64,000 bases of DNA from contig CAUYUJ010016283.1 of NCBI GenBank assembly GCA_963575745.1, positions 489,234 through 553,233 on the forward strand, given 5' to 3'. This DNA is from Prorocentrum cordatum. Its lineage: Eukaryota; Sar; Dinophyceae; Prorocentrales; Prorocentraceae. The translations under genes were made by a program, and so were the position numbers. Below are positions 1-11,445 of the stretch, piece after piece; position 1 is the first letter of the stretch, and every line of letters starts with the position of its first letter. The notes below the pieces were generated by a model. The model did no database searches and was not told where the DNA came from. It worked only from the letters and a program-made list of their open reading frames with translations.

Positions 1-379
1 CCCCAAGACGCCTCCAAGACGGCTTCCAAGACGAGCTCGATTTTCAGATCGTTCTGAGGACGCGTCTGGGACGCATTTTGGCTCCATTTCGGCACCGTCG
101 GGGCCCCTTCTTGGCATCAAAAATCTGCTCCCGGGGCTCGAGAGCGCCTTTGTGGCCCGCTCTCACCGAAAAGCTGTCATATCGGAAAGCACAGCAGATG
201 TTATTTGTGTTGCGACGTTCGCGTCCCCGGGGGTGGCCCGGACGTTTCTTACGATTGCCTTTCGGGCTCGTCTGGGATACTGTTCACCTTTCAAATGTGG
301 ACACCGTTTTGGGGCGCGTTCCAGGATCCCTTTTGGAAGATTCGGGGCCCCACTTGGGCCCGAAGACAAACACAAAACA

Positions 380-680
380 GCCTAGAACCGCCCCGTTTTC
401 TACCGGAAGACGGACGTGGCGGCCAAAGAGGCCGCCAAGGGGGCCCCAAGACGACCCAAGTGGGCCCCAAGACGGCCCAACAGGGCTCCAAGACGGCCCA
501 GGAGGGCTCAAAGATCGCCCCAAGACGGCCCAGAAGGCCGCCACAAAGGCCCCAATATTGTCCAAGAGGGCCCCAAGGCGACCCAAGAGGCCACCAGGGC
601 GGCGGAGGGGCCCAACAGGAGGAGCCCGAACAAACTTTTCGAGCCCTCCGTCCCAAGAGGCCCCACAAGAGGCCTCCGTG
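380..680 (+). repeat. Degenerate CCAAGAGGCC minisatellite array
   Basis: Units of 10-12 bp alternate between CCCAAGACGGCC and CCCAAGAGGCC variants. The array keeps several frames open, so the 343-residue frame across 78-1109 is a repeat by-product and not a gene. The same family recurs at many other places in this window, in both orientations. Confidence 0.8.
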
Positions 681-2145
681 TGGCCCCCGTCGGGCACCCC
701 TTCTTCACCTCCCATATGCGCTGCCGGGGACCTCGAGAGTGCCTCTTGCGCCCCACTTCGCCTACAACTTGGACACGTCAAAACTACAAGAAACCTTTCG
801 ATGTTCAAGACTCTCGCTTCGCCAGAGGCCGCCCAGACGCCGTTTGTACGTTTTCGGGCTCGATGTGTCGGCGCGCTAACTTCGACGTCGATTTTGGACT
901 CGATCCAAGATCAAGTTTGGACGCTCCACGTCTCCAAGTGGGCCCCAAAACAAAACCCAAACCGGCCCCAAACCAGCCCGATTTCCGATGGCATTCCGAC
1001 GGAGTTACGGCCCAACACGGACGTGCTGTCGCTTCGGCCGTTCAACGCCCGCCTGAGCCGCATGGGTTCCTGCTTGGATCTTTTTAGGCAGCGTTCGGGC
1101 CGTTGTTAGTTGATCTTGGGCAGTGTTCGGGCTATTTCTGGCCTCCTGGTGTGGATAGTAAATCAGGGCCCAGAGAGCCAACGTCCATATCACTGATCCG
1201 TCGGTATTGACAACGGGACGACGACCAAACGGCAAATCCTTTATCGATCAGCCACGCGGCATGCCTGAGCCTAACGGGCTATGGGTTGGGAACAGCAGTG
1301 GAGCGCAGACAAAAACAACAAAACACACCTGCAGGGGATCTCGTCTGATTTGCTGCATGTGCTCATGCCGCAATGGAGCCGTCTTCGCCTCGTCCAGCGA
1401 GACCTGGAGTGGGCGGACGGTGAAGGCGAAGCGCCTTGTAAAACACCTGGTAGCGCGCGCTTCGCCCCTGCGGGGCCGACGCGCACATCAGGACCCGCCC
1501 GTACCCCTCGGGACCCCAGGCATCCGCCGTCTTGACCTCGCACATGGGGTTCCCAGAAAGAGGCCATGCACCCGCGGTCGGTGTTGCATGCCGAGGCGTG
1601 TCTTATCAGCCCCGGATCTCGAGAAAAATATAAAACCTGTGAAACAAATCTGTCCCGGCTGGAGGTGGGGTTCTTTCATGGCCAGCGGTCGCCGTCTCTG
1701 GAGTGTCCGGGTCGTCAGGCGCCGGGACCAGCGGCTCCAGGGTGAAGACCTGGCAGCGGAATCCCCAATCACATCGCAAAACCGCGAATCTGACCTCGCC
1801 GAATCGAATCGCCGGGCAGCCGCCCAAGCGAAACTGGATTTCCGAACTATGCTCAGGCTCAGGCTGGCCCCTGTCGAGGCCAGTGAATCCGAACCGAATC
1901 AAATCGCATCGAAATCGCGGCGCCAACTGGCGAATCGAATCGATTCGAATCAGATCTCGGGCAGACGCTACCATGGATGACGGATCCGCGAGCCTGGCGC
2001 GTGTGAAGCCAGCGCCGCCCGATTTGGCGACGGAGCGCGTTGATGCTGTACGGCAGCGGGACCGGTCGCTAATCCACGCGCCGTGATCCATGTTTGCGTT
2101 TCATCGAGAATCGCAGGCGTAGCGGAACAAAAACAGCATGCACAC

Positions 2146-2290
2146 ATGTTCAGAGGTCCGCTCGGCTTGCTTGGATGGGTGCTGGACACCCTCACTGGAG
2201 GGCGGAGCGCACCAGGGGCGGCGCATGAGGCGCCGCCAGGGGGGCGCAGCGACGATCCGAGCAATCCGCGCGACGCGGATCTCCGAAAGT
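2146..2290 (+). mobile_element. Foldback element copy 1
   Basis: The left end TTCAGAGGTCCG and the right end GATCTCCGAAAGT are inverted versions of each other. The GC-rich centre (GGCGCATGAGGCGCC) can itself fold. The length is about 145 bp, close to the best copy at 41643-41785. No coding capacity and no clear target-site duplication is seen. Confidence 0.65.
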
Positions 2291-3039
2291 TTATGTTCAC
2301 GCCGTTGCAGTGCAGGCCTGGCAGCTGGCCGCCGGCGCAGCCCCCCTGACCGCGCGGCCGGTGGGGGGGGGAAGGCTCCGCGGCTCCGCGGGGCGCGTGC
2401 CTCTGTTTTCTGTTCGGGAGCCTCTCGGGTCTGGATAAGGGCCCCGGAGGCCTCCCGATGCTCTCGGGCATTTTCGCCGGCTGCCGTCGGCTTTCGAGCC
2501 GTGGGATGCCCTCTAGCGGTTGCGCCTCGCAGAGAGCGTTCCCGGGGTGCCCGCATCGTCCCGAACGGCCGCCAGGGAGCCGAGCTGTGACCCGAAAGCC
2601 AGGGGGGCAACGACAAAGGGAGGGGCAGCAGGCACGGCAAACATCGCAATGACCTCGGCGCTGGTTCGCCACACCGCGCGGAACGCTCGACTTTGAACGA
2701 CCGGTGCTTTCCTGGGTCACCTAACTTCACGCATCGCGCCCCGCGATGCGCGACGCGCGCGCTCTCGCGCCCCCGCGCCGCCCCCCCCCCTGGAGAAGGG
2801 CAGCCGCTCTGGCCCGGACACCGACGCGCGAGGCGCGATTCTCTGAATTCGCCCCCACGGCAGACCTAATTTCCAATTGCGCAGATAGTCCGATGCAGGC
2901 CGAGTCCAAATCGTTGGCGGCGTTGAACCTTGAGCGGTCGCCGCCACGTCGACGCGGCGCAAACCTGCCGTAGCGCTTAGTCGTCCCATCCTCTTTTCCC
3001 CTGCCCCTCGCCTTGGGTCCCTGCCCTGTCTCCGTCGTC

Positions 3040-3660
3040 CCCCTGGCCCGTTCCACGACACCTCCCGTGGTACGTCCGCTGGCACGTCCGCTGGCACGTC
3101 CGCTGGCACGGCCGCTGGCACGGTTCCCAATACGGACCTTGGCGCGTCCCCTGGCACGTCTGCGGCGGGCCCCCTCGCATGCCCCCAAACACGTCGCTTG
3201 GCACGTCCGCGTCCTGTGGCACGCCTGCGGCAGGTCCCTTGGCACGTCGCCTTGCTCGCCCCTGACGCGTATCATGTCACGCCCCCTTGAACGTCCCCTG
3301 GGGCGTCCTCGATGTCGCGTCCCATGTCACGTCCATTGGCACGTCATTTGGCACGCCCCATGAAACGTTCCCTGGCACATCCCATGGTGCATCCACTGGC
3401 GCGTCCCCTGGCACTTCTCTGGCATGTCGCGCTGCGCATGCCCTGGCACGTCCTCTGACCCGCCCGCTAGCGCGCCACCTGGCTCGTCTTCTGGCGCGTC
3501 CCCTGACACGTTCTGTGGCGCATCCCTGGCACGTCCCTTGGGAAGTCCCCTAGCATGTCCCAGAGCACGTCACTTGGCGCATCCCGTCGAACGTCCCCTG
3601 GCACGCTCCCTGACACGTTCCCTGGCGCATCCCAAGGAGCGCCCCTGCACCGTCCCCTGG
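3040..3660. repeat. 12-bp minisatellite, CTGGCACGTCCC type
   Basis: The consensus unit CTGGCACGTCC(G/C) is repeated about fifty times with substitutions. Some units carry GGCGCATCCC or GGCACGTTCC variants. The 3n period makes long false frames on both strands. Confidence 0.85.
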
Positions 3661-4357
3661 CGCAACCATTCGCCCCCTATCGGCTCGTCCCACTTCGGAA
3701 CTGAATCGGATATTGAGCTCAAGCTGGTGAGCGCCCCGCACGTTTCGAATGCAGCCAGCTGTGGGTGAGAAATGCGTTTGGCAGCTGGAGCAAAAAAAAC
3801 ATGTCAGGTCGGTCAGGATTCGGACTCCAAGGGCGAGTTGATACACAACGCATCGATCGAGTTACAGCACAATTCAACACAACATTAGACAACACAATTC
3901 AGCACGGCATAGCGCAGCACAGCTCATGGCATTGCATCATCACCAGAGATAGACTCAGCATTGTCATGGTTAAACGCCCAACTAAGCTATATTGAAATCT
4001 TCCCAAATCTCGCACGTATAAATCGCTTTCCGGATTCGTGGGTCGATCATGTTTCCGACCCCTGCTGGCACGCTAGCATATCAGTGCATGTACTGCGCTT
4101 ACCCTTGCATCGCCTAACCACCACTGGTGAATTACTGCGTAGCTAACCGAAGAGACGAAAAGAATGGATGAAGAAGACGACGATGACGACGCAAACGACG
4201 AAGCCGAGGAAAAGGATGAGGATGGGGAGGCACAGACTTACGAGCCTGCAAACTCGCGACTACTTGGGCAGCGACTCTGCACTTCTTGGAACCAGGGTAT
4301 GAACGCACAAGCTCCACAAGAGAAAATGCGACGGAGGAAGGGGTGACGAAAAAGATG

Positions 4358-4395
4358 AGCAGCAGCAGCAGCAGCAGCCGCTGCTGCTGCTGGAC
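4358..4395. repeat. CAG/CTG trinucleotide tract
   Basis: A run of AGC units followed by CTGCTGCTG. On the minus strand it reads as a short Gln or Leu homopolymer, but no gene could be confirmed around it. Confidence 0.8.
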
Positions 4396-4553
4396 GGGAG
4401 CTGGCCTAAGGTGTCCCCAGAATTTCCACGTAGGCCCAGATAGCCTCCAGGGAACTCCATCACGAGACCCAAGGCGCAAAGCTGGGGGCACCTTGGGACA
4501 AAGCAACCCTTGGCAACAGCCGAGCGGGGGGAGAAGAAGAGCCCCAGAGAGCC

Positions 4554-4611
4554 GGCCTCGTAGAAGGTGGCGCCGACCGACCAGAGGTCAGACCCGCTGG
4601 GCGCGGCTTCT
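4554..4611 (-). CDS. Protein kinase exon: subdomain IX (SDLWSVGATFYE)
   Basis: The minus-strand frame reads AAPSGSDLWSVGATFYEA. Asp-x-Trp-Ser-x-Gly is the invariant helix-F signature of eukaryotic protein kinases; the Asp anchors the catalytic loop. A stop codon lies just upstream in the same frame (about 4618) and a CAAG acceptor sits at about 4612, so this is an internal exon of about 58 nt. It follows the GPE exon at 5.87 kb, giving normal APE-to-DxW spacing once spliced. The frame runs open past a likely donor near 4554, but no PF or Arg subdomain XI motif is seen. The family match is near certain; exon edges are inferred. Confidence 0.82.
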
Positions 4612-4613
4612 TG

Positions 4614-5840
4614 TCAAGGTCGGGGAGGGAGGACGATACTGGGCTGCAGCCAGAGTCCTGCAGATGAAGAGCCTGAGAAAGGACCAAATGACCAGAGGAA
4701 TGCCCAGCCCGAGCCCCTTCATGAACGAAAGCGGTCTTTGCTCCCAAGTTTCGACTGCACTGGCAAGAGCGAGACCTGTCACCCCCGCGTTTGCGGACGA
4801 TGCACTAGCACCGACAAGGCACTGTGCCGGTCGAGCAAAGAAAAGCATGCAACAATCTGGCACCGTGCCTCGCGGCACGAAGTGGAGTGTCCTCAGGTCC
4901 TTTCGAGTTCTCTGCGTTGAATACTCAAAAATCAAAGTGAGGGGGCTGGAATCATTCGGGCTGAAGTCATTCACTGTCCCTGGCGTGGCTGAAGTGGGGG
5001 TCCACAATGCGGATTGTTGCTGCGTCGCCCGCGACCCATCCGCGAGCCAAGCACATTATTTTGACGAAAAAATCGGCGACAACGGCGGGCTCGTTTTGTA
5101 ATGGGGGGAGGAACCGGCGGCTGCGGCGGGCTTCTTCAGAGCTTCGCAGACTGCCAACGACCCCGCCGCCCTCTTACCCCCTCACTCTAATCCACAACTG
5201 CGGGGTGCTTCATATTTCCGTACATGGCTCACAGGCCCGAGATTCCTGGGCGCACCCGGGCGCTCCCGTTTCGGGTCGCGTGACTTGTCTCGAAGCCGAA
5301 GGGCCCCAGAACGGGCAAAGAGGGCCCCAAAATGCATGTAAGTGGGGCCAGGAGGAGTCCGAGATGGCCTAAGTTCGTTCAAAAAACCGACATCGGTCGC
5401 TGTTGAGCAGGCGACTTTCGTTTCGAGTGGGCGACGTCAGCGGCGACGCCGACAGCGAGTACGACGCCGGAAGCTCGCAAGCGCTGCCGTTGGTCTTCAC
5501 CACCCTTCGTACTCATTTCGATCCTCCCGACGGGACGACTGAAGGGCTGGCACCGGCAACTTGTCCCGGCTTCCCTGTGAGGGGGCGAGCGGGCGGTGCG
5601 TCTCGACACGAGGCGCGTCGGATCAGACCAGCGCAACGCGATGACGCCGCAAGCTCGCCCGAGAGCAGAACAACTCGAACCGCGGGGGCACGCCGCAGCA
5701 CCGCGCGGATCGTTCTGAAATTGAGCGATCGTGGCTCCCCGACCGCGCATCGCCCTCGAGGATCGCGGCTCCACGTTCCCCGGCCGCGTGGAGCGTTCCA
5801 GCCTGGAGCAGAAGAGGTCGAATCGCGGGCGCGCGCCGCC
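4614..5840 (-). other. Kinase intron, about 1.2 kb
   Basis: Between the subdomain VIII and IX exons. It holds one copy of the tRNA-Leu-like motif at 4859-4905 and a short CCAAGAGG-like stretch at about 5285-5360. No other structure is recognised. Confidence 0.5.
4859..4905 (-). repeat. Short dispersed motif with GGCACGGTGSCRGAT core, copy 1
   Basis: On the minus strand it reads GGACCTGAGGACACTCCACT, then a small GTGCC/GGCAC hairpin, then the core. Three related copies lie at 18498-18540, 20447-20495 and 21466-21505. This one is about 250 nt upstream of the DLWSVG exon. Confidence 0.6.
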
Positions 5841-5916
5841 TGTAGTACACCGCCTGGGTGTGCGCCTCCGGGCCGGCGTAGCCCGGTGTGGTCACCGCCG
5901 CAGGCACCCACGTGTC
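5841..5916 (-). CDS. Protein kinase exon: subdomain VIII (TTPGYAGPE)
   Basis: The minus-strand frame reads PAAVTTPGYAGPEAHTQAVYY. This fits the P+1 loop and APE motif at the end of the activation segment (normally GTPGYxAPE). The first residue of APE is Gly here. The Glu that pairs with the subdomain XI Arg is kept. After YY the sequence is CAGGCGGCG, so a GC donor at about 5841 is plausible; GC donors are common in dinoflagellates. Spliced to the 4.6-kb exon it gives the usual spacing of 15-20 residues to DLW. Two other frames are open here, but only this one matches a family. Confidence 0.72.
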
Positions 5917-6035
5917 CGGCGACGGGTGGGGGCCTCGGCAGCGGCAGCACCCCCAGGCATCCGTCCGAGGAGGAACCATAGGGGCTGGACTGGCTAAGGG
6001 TTATGTTGCTCCCATCGTACTTAAAAAACCACATC

Positions 6036-6175
6036 CCAGAAATAATTTCGAGCACCCGGAAAAGTGTCGAAAGAGTGTCGAAAGAGTGTCGAAACAGTGT
6101 CGGACGAGTGTCTCCCAGGGCCCGGCACGTGAAACCCTCGAGTTCCGGTACTTTTGTGCTCGAAATTATTTCTGG
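6036..6175. mobile_element. MITE-like element with perfect 20-bp terminal inverted repeats
   Basis: CCAGAAATAATTTCGAGCAC at 6036-6055 is exactly repeated in inverse at 6156-6175. Between them lies a short tandem run of GTGTCGAAAGA units (about 6065-6115) and a GC-rich spacer. The 140-bp size, the perfect ends and the absence of an open frame fit a non-autonomous DNA transposon. No convincing target-site duplication borders it. Confidence 0.75.
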
Positions 6176-6389
6176 TGATCACGGCTAAAATAGCTTGGAA
6201 CATCATAAGGTAGGGGGGGAGAACATCGACCTGGAATCGGCAAAGCATCGCCGATCGATCGCGAAACCGCACGTTCCTGGGCGGAGTGGGCTATCAGGCC
6301 TCTATGTGCGAAGAATGGGCGTTTGGGGGTCGATACATTTCCCCCCCTGAGCCCCCCCTCGATGCCCCTGACCGTCGCCTTCCAAAATC

Positions 6390-6560
6390 CTGCAGCATCG
6401 AATCGGAAAATTGGATCGCAACCTCTATCCGATCGGCCCGCCTTGGCACGGAATCGGAATCGAGTCGGCTCGGCTGGGCCAGGATGCACGACAGCGAAAT
6501 TCAAACATTGAGCCGCATCGGATCGTCGGCACATTGGAATCGGATCGGGTCGAGTAAGCC
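6390..6560 (+). repeat. GAATCGG-type dispersed repeat, copy 1
   Basis: Related copies lie at 13110-13300, 13940-14110 and 62600-62790, all on the plus strand. Shared landmarks in order are ATCGAATCGG, CGCATC..CACGGAGCCGA, GCCAGGATGCRC and CCGCATCGGATCGTCGG. No coding capacity is seen. It may be a SINE-like family. Confidence 0.65.
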
Positions 6561-7710
6561 AGAATCGACATTGAATCACCGCCGGCACGTGGCGGCGCGC
6601 AAAAGGGGGTGGCGCGAGGGAGGCAGTCGGAGGCGTCGTATTCTTCGAAAGACCCGAAGGCCTACAAGAAGGCTTCTTAGAAGCCGGGAGGGGCTTCTAC
6701 GACCCGTGCCCTCTTAGAGCCCTGCAGGCTTCTCGGAAGGCCGCCATCCTCGCGCCAGACATCCAGCGGCTCGAACAAGTTCAGGCGGCGGGTGAGTCGT
6801 CACGTTTGGCATCCGAAACGCCGTCCCGAGTCGATATCGAATCGGGTTGACCCCATCGAAATTAACCCATGGAGGCGGGGAGGAGACAAGGGGTGAGCAC
6901 GAAGGGAATTCGCTGGAATTCGCTGATAGCCACCAGTGTGGTCACGAAATCAGCCTCGCGTCGAGCCACGGAGGCTGGCATCACGCCTGGCAGCGCCCTC
7001 CCCTCGAGCGACCGTGGCTCTTCAGGGGCCCTTTTGGTCTGGGAGACGGCCTTCCCGAATCCGCTGAAGATTCTCGCGAGATGGAGGGGGGGGAGATCGA
7101 AGGGATCTCTTCGCTGCGCCGATGTTCCAGCTCTCATCATCGCCGACACGATCACCGCCGTCGTCCGCAGCTGACCGCTCACGCTGACAAGAGCCTGACG
7201 CCCGCCCGTCCTCCCTGCCGAGAGGAGAGCGCGGAGAATACGAGAGAGGAGCGTCGCGGAGCAAACCCAAACAGGTGGTCGGCCCTGCTGAGCAGTAATG
7301 GAAAGAGAGATGAAGAGGAGGGAGGCAGAGAGAAGCGAGGAGGAGGAGGAAGAATAAGGAGCCAAGGGCCTTGGCAGGAGAGCCCAGAATCGGATCGGTC
7401 GGATCGGCGATCGAAATGACTCGGATCGTCGGAAATCGGCAGCCGAGTAGGGAGAGTCAAATCGGCGGCAACATGCAGGCTCGTAGGTCTCAATTGAGAA
7501 ATCGGAGCTCAAATCAAATTCCGAAATCAAATCGAATCGGAATCGCAACCTTCGAAATCGAATCGAAACGAATCGGAGGAATCGAAACAAGCCATGCCTT
7601 GACCGTGTTCACCACATAGAGGGGGGAAGCGAAAGTCGAGGACCGATGTCATTGACGGATTGTCTGGGCGATACTGACGGACAAAAGACTGCACCAGAGT
7701 TATACGTTCC

Positions 7711-7848
7711 GTGTTTCGCCCAACTTGTTTCTTGGATCGGAGCCTGGCCCCCCTTACCCGGCGCGCGGAGCGCGTCAGGGTTCGGAGCCGAAGGCGCCGC
7801 GAGGGTATCCAGCGCCGATCCAAGAACTTCACGCGGGCCTCCGAAAGT
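7711..7848 (+). mobile_element. Foldback element copy 2 (degenerate left end)
   Basis: The left end retains GTTTCTTGGATCGGAG. The right end GCCGATCCAAGAAC...GGCCTCCGAAAGT is intact. The centre includes GGCGCGCGGAGCGCG. The length is about 138 bp. It lies inside the long kinase intron. Confidence 0.6.
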
Positions 7849-8348
7849 TGGTTTACGCCGCTTGGTCTTCTTCGAGGTGATCGAGTAAGACGTCGTGCGG
7901 GGGCATCAGCTTCCTCCTCCACAGGGCCCCAGACCCCAGGCGTTGCTATGGCTTCAGAATCTGGACCCCAAATCTCACGACTTGACCTTGGACTACTCTG
8001 CCAGGCCTGGCCACGATGTGCCCTACTCCACCCCGTACAAGCCGCCTCATGTGCTGTCGCAGGACGGGCTCGGGCAGGAAGGATCGGCGACTGGGGTGGA
8101 GGAGGAGAGATCCAGAGCAAAGGCCAAACGAGGGAGGAGAGTCCAGAACAGAGCAAGAAAAACGGAAAGTCGAAGAATGGACGCAAGAACGGGGGTCAAG
8201 AACACGAACTCCTTCGCCGATGGCCCAACGCTCCATTGAGATACCCAAAGCGAGGACTAGCGTAAGACGGAGATCCCAAACACGAAGAAAAGAGCTCCCC
8301 TCCAAAGCTAGGGGATGCTCTTCATCCTCGTGCAAGCTATAAAGGCAA

Positions 8349-8489
8349 GCATTCGGAAGCCCGCGCGGATTCCTCGCAACGGCGCTGGGCCCTCCTGGAG
8401 GCGCCTCCGGCGCCGCCCCTGGCGCGCTCCACGCGCCAGCGAGGGAGGCCCAGCGCGGATCCAAGAAGTCTGCGTGGACCTCCGGAAGT
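8349..8489 (+). mobile_element. Foldback element copy 3
   Basis: The left end ATTCGGAAGCCCGCGCGGAT and the right end GTCTGCGTGGACCTCCGGAA are imperfect inverted repeats. The palindromic centre is CTGGCGCGCTCCACGCGCCAG. The length is about 141 bp. On the minus strand the terminal repeat translates as the recurring spurious peptide LPEVHADF. Confidence 0.7.
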
Positions 8490-9199
8490 TTGGGTTCGTG
8501 TCGCTCTGTCGGAGGAGGGCGGGAGGAGTGAGGGAGTGGATGAGCGAGGGAGGCCAGCAAGCCAGCAGGAAGGGAGGGATGCCGGTGACAGGGAGGGAGA
8601 GAGGGGGGGGGGAGAGAAGCGAGTCCATGCTGGCATGCTGGGACGCAGGGGAGGGAGAAGAGAGAGGGGAGAGGGAGCCAGAAGATAGACGGGGTCGGGC
8701 CACGAGGGACAGCCGTCGTGCGACCACGAGGAGCGCCAAATACTGAACAGAAGGGCTTTTCTTGCCTGGCGAGCCTGGGCCACGGATATCTTCCTCGACC
8801 TCGACCAGAGAAACGTTCCGAAGACCGGAGCACCTCCGGAGACCCCGGGTGGCTCTTGCTTCGGCGCCACGGTCGTGGCTGCAGTGCTGAGGCGCACGGG
8901 GGCAGCAGCGTGGAGAGAGCAGGGACAGGGGCAGGACGCGGGCAGAGGCGAGAGGGATGGACAGCCGAGGGGAGGGGGAGAGCGAGAGAAGGCCAGGCCA
9001 GCCGCGCAGGGCCTTGCCCTGGGAGCTCCCGCACGCTGCCCATGTCCCCGATCTTGAGCACGGCCCTGCGAGCGAGGGCCGTGCTGCGAGGCGGGAGGCA
9101 CCCCGCAGTGCTGCGCTCTCCCTGCCCTGGCACCCGTTTGAGCTTCTCTGCCGAGCTGGTTGAATCAGGAGAGGGTCCTGGTGACCCTGTCGGGCTACC

Positions 9200-9620
9200 C
9201 TGGGGGCTCCTGGCGCCGCAAGGGCTTGTCTTGGGACCTGTTGGGGGCTTCTTGAAACGCTCTCGGGTCCTCTTGTGGGCTTCTGGGGTTTTCTTGGGTT
9301 GTCTGGGCGCGGTGTGGGGTTCTTTAGGAGCTTTGTTGGGTCGTCTCGACGCCATCTTGGGCCGTAATGGGGTCTTCTTGGGCTGTTTGGGGGCCTCCTG
9401 GGGCGCTCCTGGGAGTCTCTTGGGGCCCTCTTGGCCCGTCTTGGGCCGTCGTGGGGTTCTTGTGAGCTGCCTGGATGCCTCCTGGAACGCTTTTGGGGGT
9501 CTCTTGGGGCCCTCCTCTTGGGGCCCTCTTGGGGCCCTCTTGGGGCGCTCTTGGGCGCTCTTGGGGCCCTCCGCGGCATCTTGTGGGCCTCCTTTGAGCC
9601 GTTCGAAAACCCTCTGGGAG
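9200..9620 (-). repeat. CCAAGAGGCC array, reverse orientation
   Basis: On the plus strand it reads as CTTGGGGCCCTC/TTGGGCCGTC units of 10-12 bp. It is the same family as 380-680 but inverted. It keeps frames of 350-560 codons open in this interval, and these are not considered genes. Confidence 0.8.
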
Positions 9621-9809
9621 CGATTCCCAGACAATGCCGATTCGGAGTCCCCTCTGAAGCCGATTTCTCGAGGACGTCTCGAACGAAACGGAAATTGTCC
9701 AGAAACCTGTCCGGCTCCTCAGACCCGCCTTGAGATGTCCTCAACAATAATTCCAATGCGATGCTAGACACATCTCTTGTTTGGGGATGCCTCTAGCGAA
9801 ATCGTTACT

Positions 9810-9834
9810 TAAAAAAATAATTAAAAAAAATAAA

Positions 9835-9866
<32 letters not shown>
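9810..9866 (+). repeat. A-rich/poly(A) run
   Basis: AATTAAAAAAAATAAAATAAA followed by more than 25 consecutive A, inside the 73-bp array. It could be the tail of a retroposed sequence, but no insertion body is recognisable upstream. Confidence 0.7.
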
Positions 9867-9867
<1 letters not shown>

Positions 9868-10459
9868 GGCCGTCTTGAAGCCTTTTCGAGAGCAATTCCA
9901 CGACGATGATAGACCAGCATGACTCAAGTCGATGTTATCGCATTAGTCATGGTTTTAGGATGTCCCTAGCGAAATCGCCATTGTCGGTAGTATTCAAGGC
10001 GCTCTTGGAGCCATCTTGAGGTAATTTGGGAGCTCTTGTTTCAGAATCTCTCGAAGCAAATCAAAAATGATGGCAAAACGAGGTTGAGAGAATATCGTTG
10101 TTTTGAAGATGTCCCCAACGAAACGAGGCCTAGTCTGCCGTGCTGGTCGTGTTGGTCTACCGTGTTCCTGCTCATTGCCTGAGGATGTCCCTAGCGAAAA
10201 CATCGTGTTTAGCATACGAGGTACTAAAACACCTCTGTCGACATCTTATTTGCTCGAGGATGCCTCAGGCGAAACGCTCATTGTTCATGCACAGGCCAAA
10301 TTCGCTACTTTCGTGTGCTGGGAGTTGTCGCAGGCGAAGCGCCTGTTTTTGCGAAAACAATATTGCGAACATCTCAGTTTTTGGGAAAAAGTATCAAGCG
10401 AAACACATAGATTGAGCAACCGTTCCTGACATGAAAAGGAAGCGCGTGAAACCGAAGAG

Positions 10460-10810
10460 TTTGGCAAGAACATGCACCAACATCAAGATCGACTATAGCA
10501 TAGGCGCTCTTCCCGAGCGTCCACGGGGAGTACCAGGTGGAGTTCACAACCCGGGCAAGTTCAGGCAAAAAACCACAATGTTGAAAAACACACTGGCATT
10601 GTTCCATTTTGTTGGAAGACCCGTCCGAAGGCAAATTGAAACATGTCCTGAGCGAACTTGGCAAGACAACCACCAGCAGCAAGATCAACTGTAACGCAGG
10701 CACTTTCCCCGAACGTCCCCGGGGATCTCAGTGGAGCTCACTATCCAAGCAAGTTCAGACGAAGCCCTAAAATGTTGAAAACACACAATAGGTTCCCAGA
10801 CCCGAACCCT
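10460..10810 (+). repeat. 196-bp direct duplication
   Basis: The block around CAAGATCGACTATAGC (10484) is repeated around CAAGATCAACTGTAAC (10680), offset 196 bp. Similarity extends through CCCGAGCGTCC, GTGGAGTTCAC and AAGTTCAG. It is nested in the 73-bp array. Confidence 0.65.
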
Positions 10811-11445
10811 ACATACACGAACCTGCATCGGCATGTCCATTATATCTTATGGTTTCGAGGGCATGCTCGAAGGCATTGTCAGGGGGGGATGTATCGAGCA
10901 AAACGCTGATTGTTAAACGACATGTTGACAATCCACGGGTTGTCAATAATTTCGCGGTTTGGGCCATCTTGGAAGTCATCCGAGAGCGCTCCGAAAATAT
11001 GCCTGCAAGGAGCTCTTGGCACATCCAATGTTTGTTCGAAGAACTCTCAAGCGAAAGGGCAAGTATTGAAGGTGAGAAGATTAAAACAGCGGTTTCCGCA
11101 TCCCCATTATCCGAGGAGTCTCGGGCGAAAAGCTCATGTGTAGCAGAAGACATCTTAAGATACGACCCCCCAGAATCGCGATTTGGCGAGGATGTCTCAG
11201 GCGGAACCCATTTTGGGGAACCTGATCGGACAAGAACGGGAAGCGCCGCTTTAGTATACAATGGGCTTATTTGGGCGAAGAACAAGATAAGGCAGGCGAG
11301 GGCGACGAGAAGGCGACGACGAGGACGACGTGGAGAACGTGATGATAGCAAGGAGAAGCACGGGGACAACGAGGAGGAAGAGAAACACAAGGATGAGGAC
11401 GAAGAGAACGAGGGCGAGCACGGGAAGGAATGCGGAGGGCGATGT

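Larger units (their letters stand above)
1..4553. other. Intergenic or 3' part of kinase locus, repeats
   Basis: No gene could be secured here. About 380-680 is a degenerate CCAAGAGGCCCC/CCAAGACGGCCC array. 1780-2000 is rich in GAATCG-type words. 2146-2290 is a foldback element. 3040-3660 is a 12-bp minisatellite. 4358-4395 is a short CAG/CTG tract. The C-terminal lobe of the minus-strand kinase should lie downstream of 4554, but no clear subdomain X or XI exon was found. One open stretch on the minus strand (about 1363-1545, starting near CEVKTADAWGPEGYG) has exon-like composition but no family assignment. Confidence 0.5.
9640..11240 (+). repeat. Degenerate array, period about 73 bp, core GAGGATGTCYCNAGCGAAA
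   Basis: The core recurs at about 9700, 9770, 9960, 10105, 10180, 10255, 10325, 10392, 10640, 10885, 11045, 11125 and 11190. Well-spaced neighbours are 67-76 bp apart. The sequence between cores is poorly conserved. AT content is higher than in the surroundings. No gene is seen in the interval. Confidence 0.6.

Noticed and set aside
70-86. GCATTTTGGCTC, a second possible spliced-leader fragment on the plus strand
   Set aside because: Only 11-12 bases match and no gene follows. Chance is a reasonable explanation.
78-1109. 343-codon plus-strand open frame
   Set aside because: It is produced by the CCAAGAGGCC repeat. Shadow frames are equally long and no domain is seen.
7946-9771. Minus-strand open frames of 487 and 562 codons
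   Set aside because: Overlapping frames of similar length are open on the same DNA. Much of it is an inverted CCAAGAGGCC array and a foldback element, with no conserved motif.
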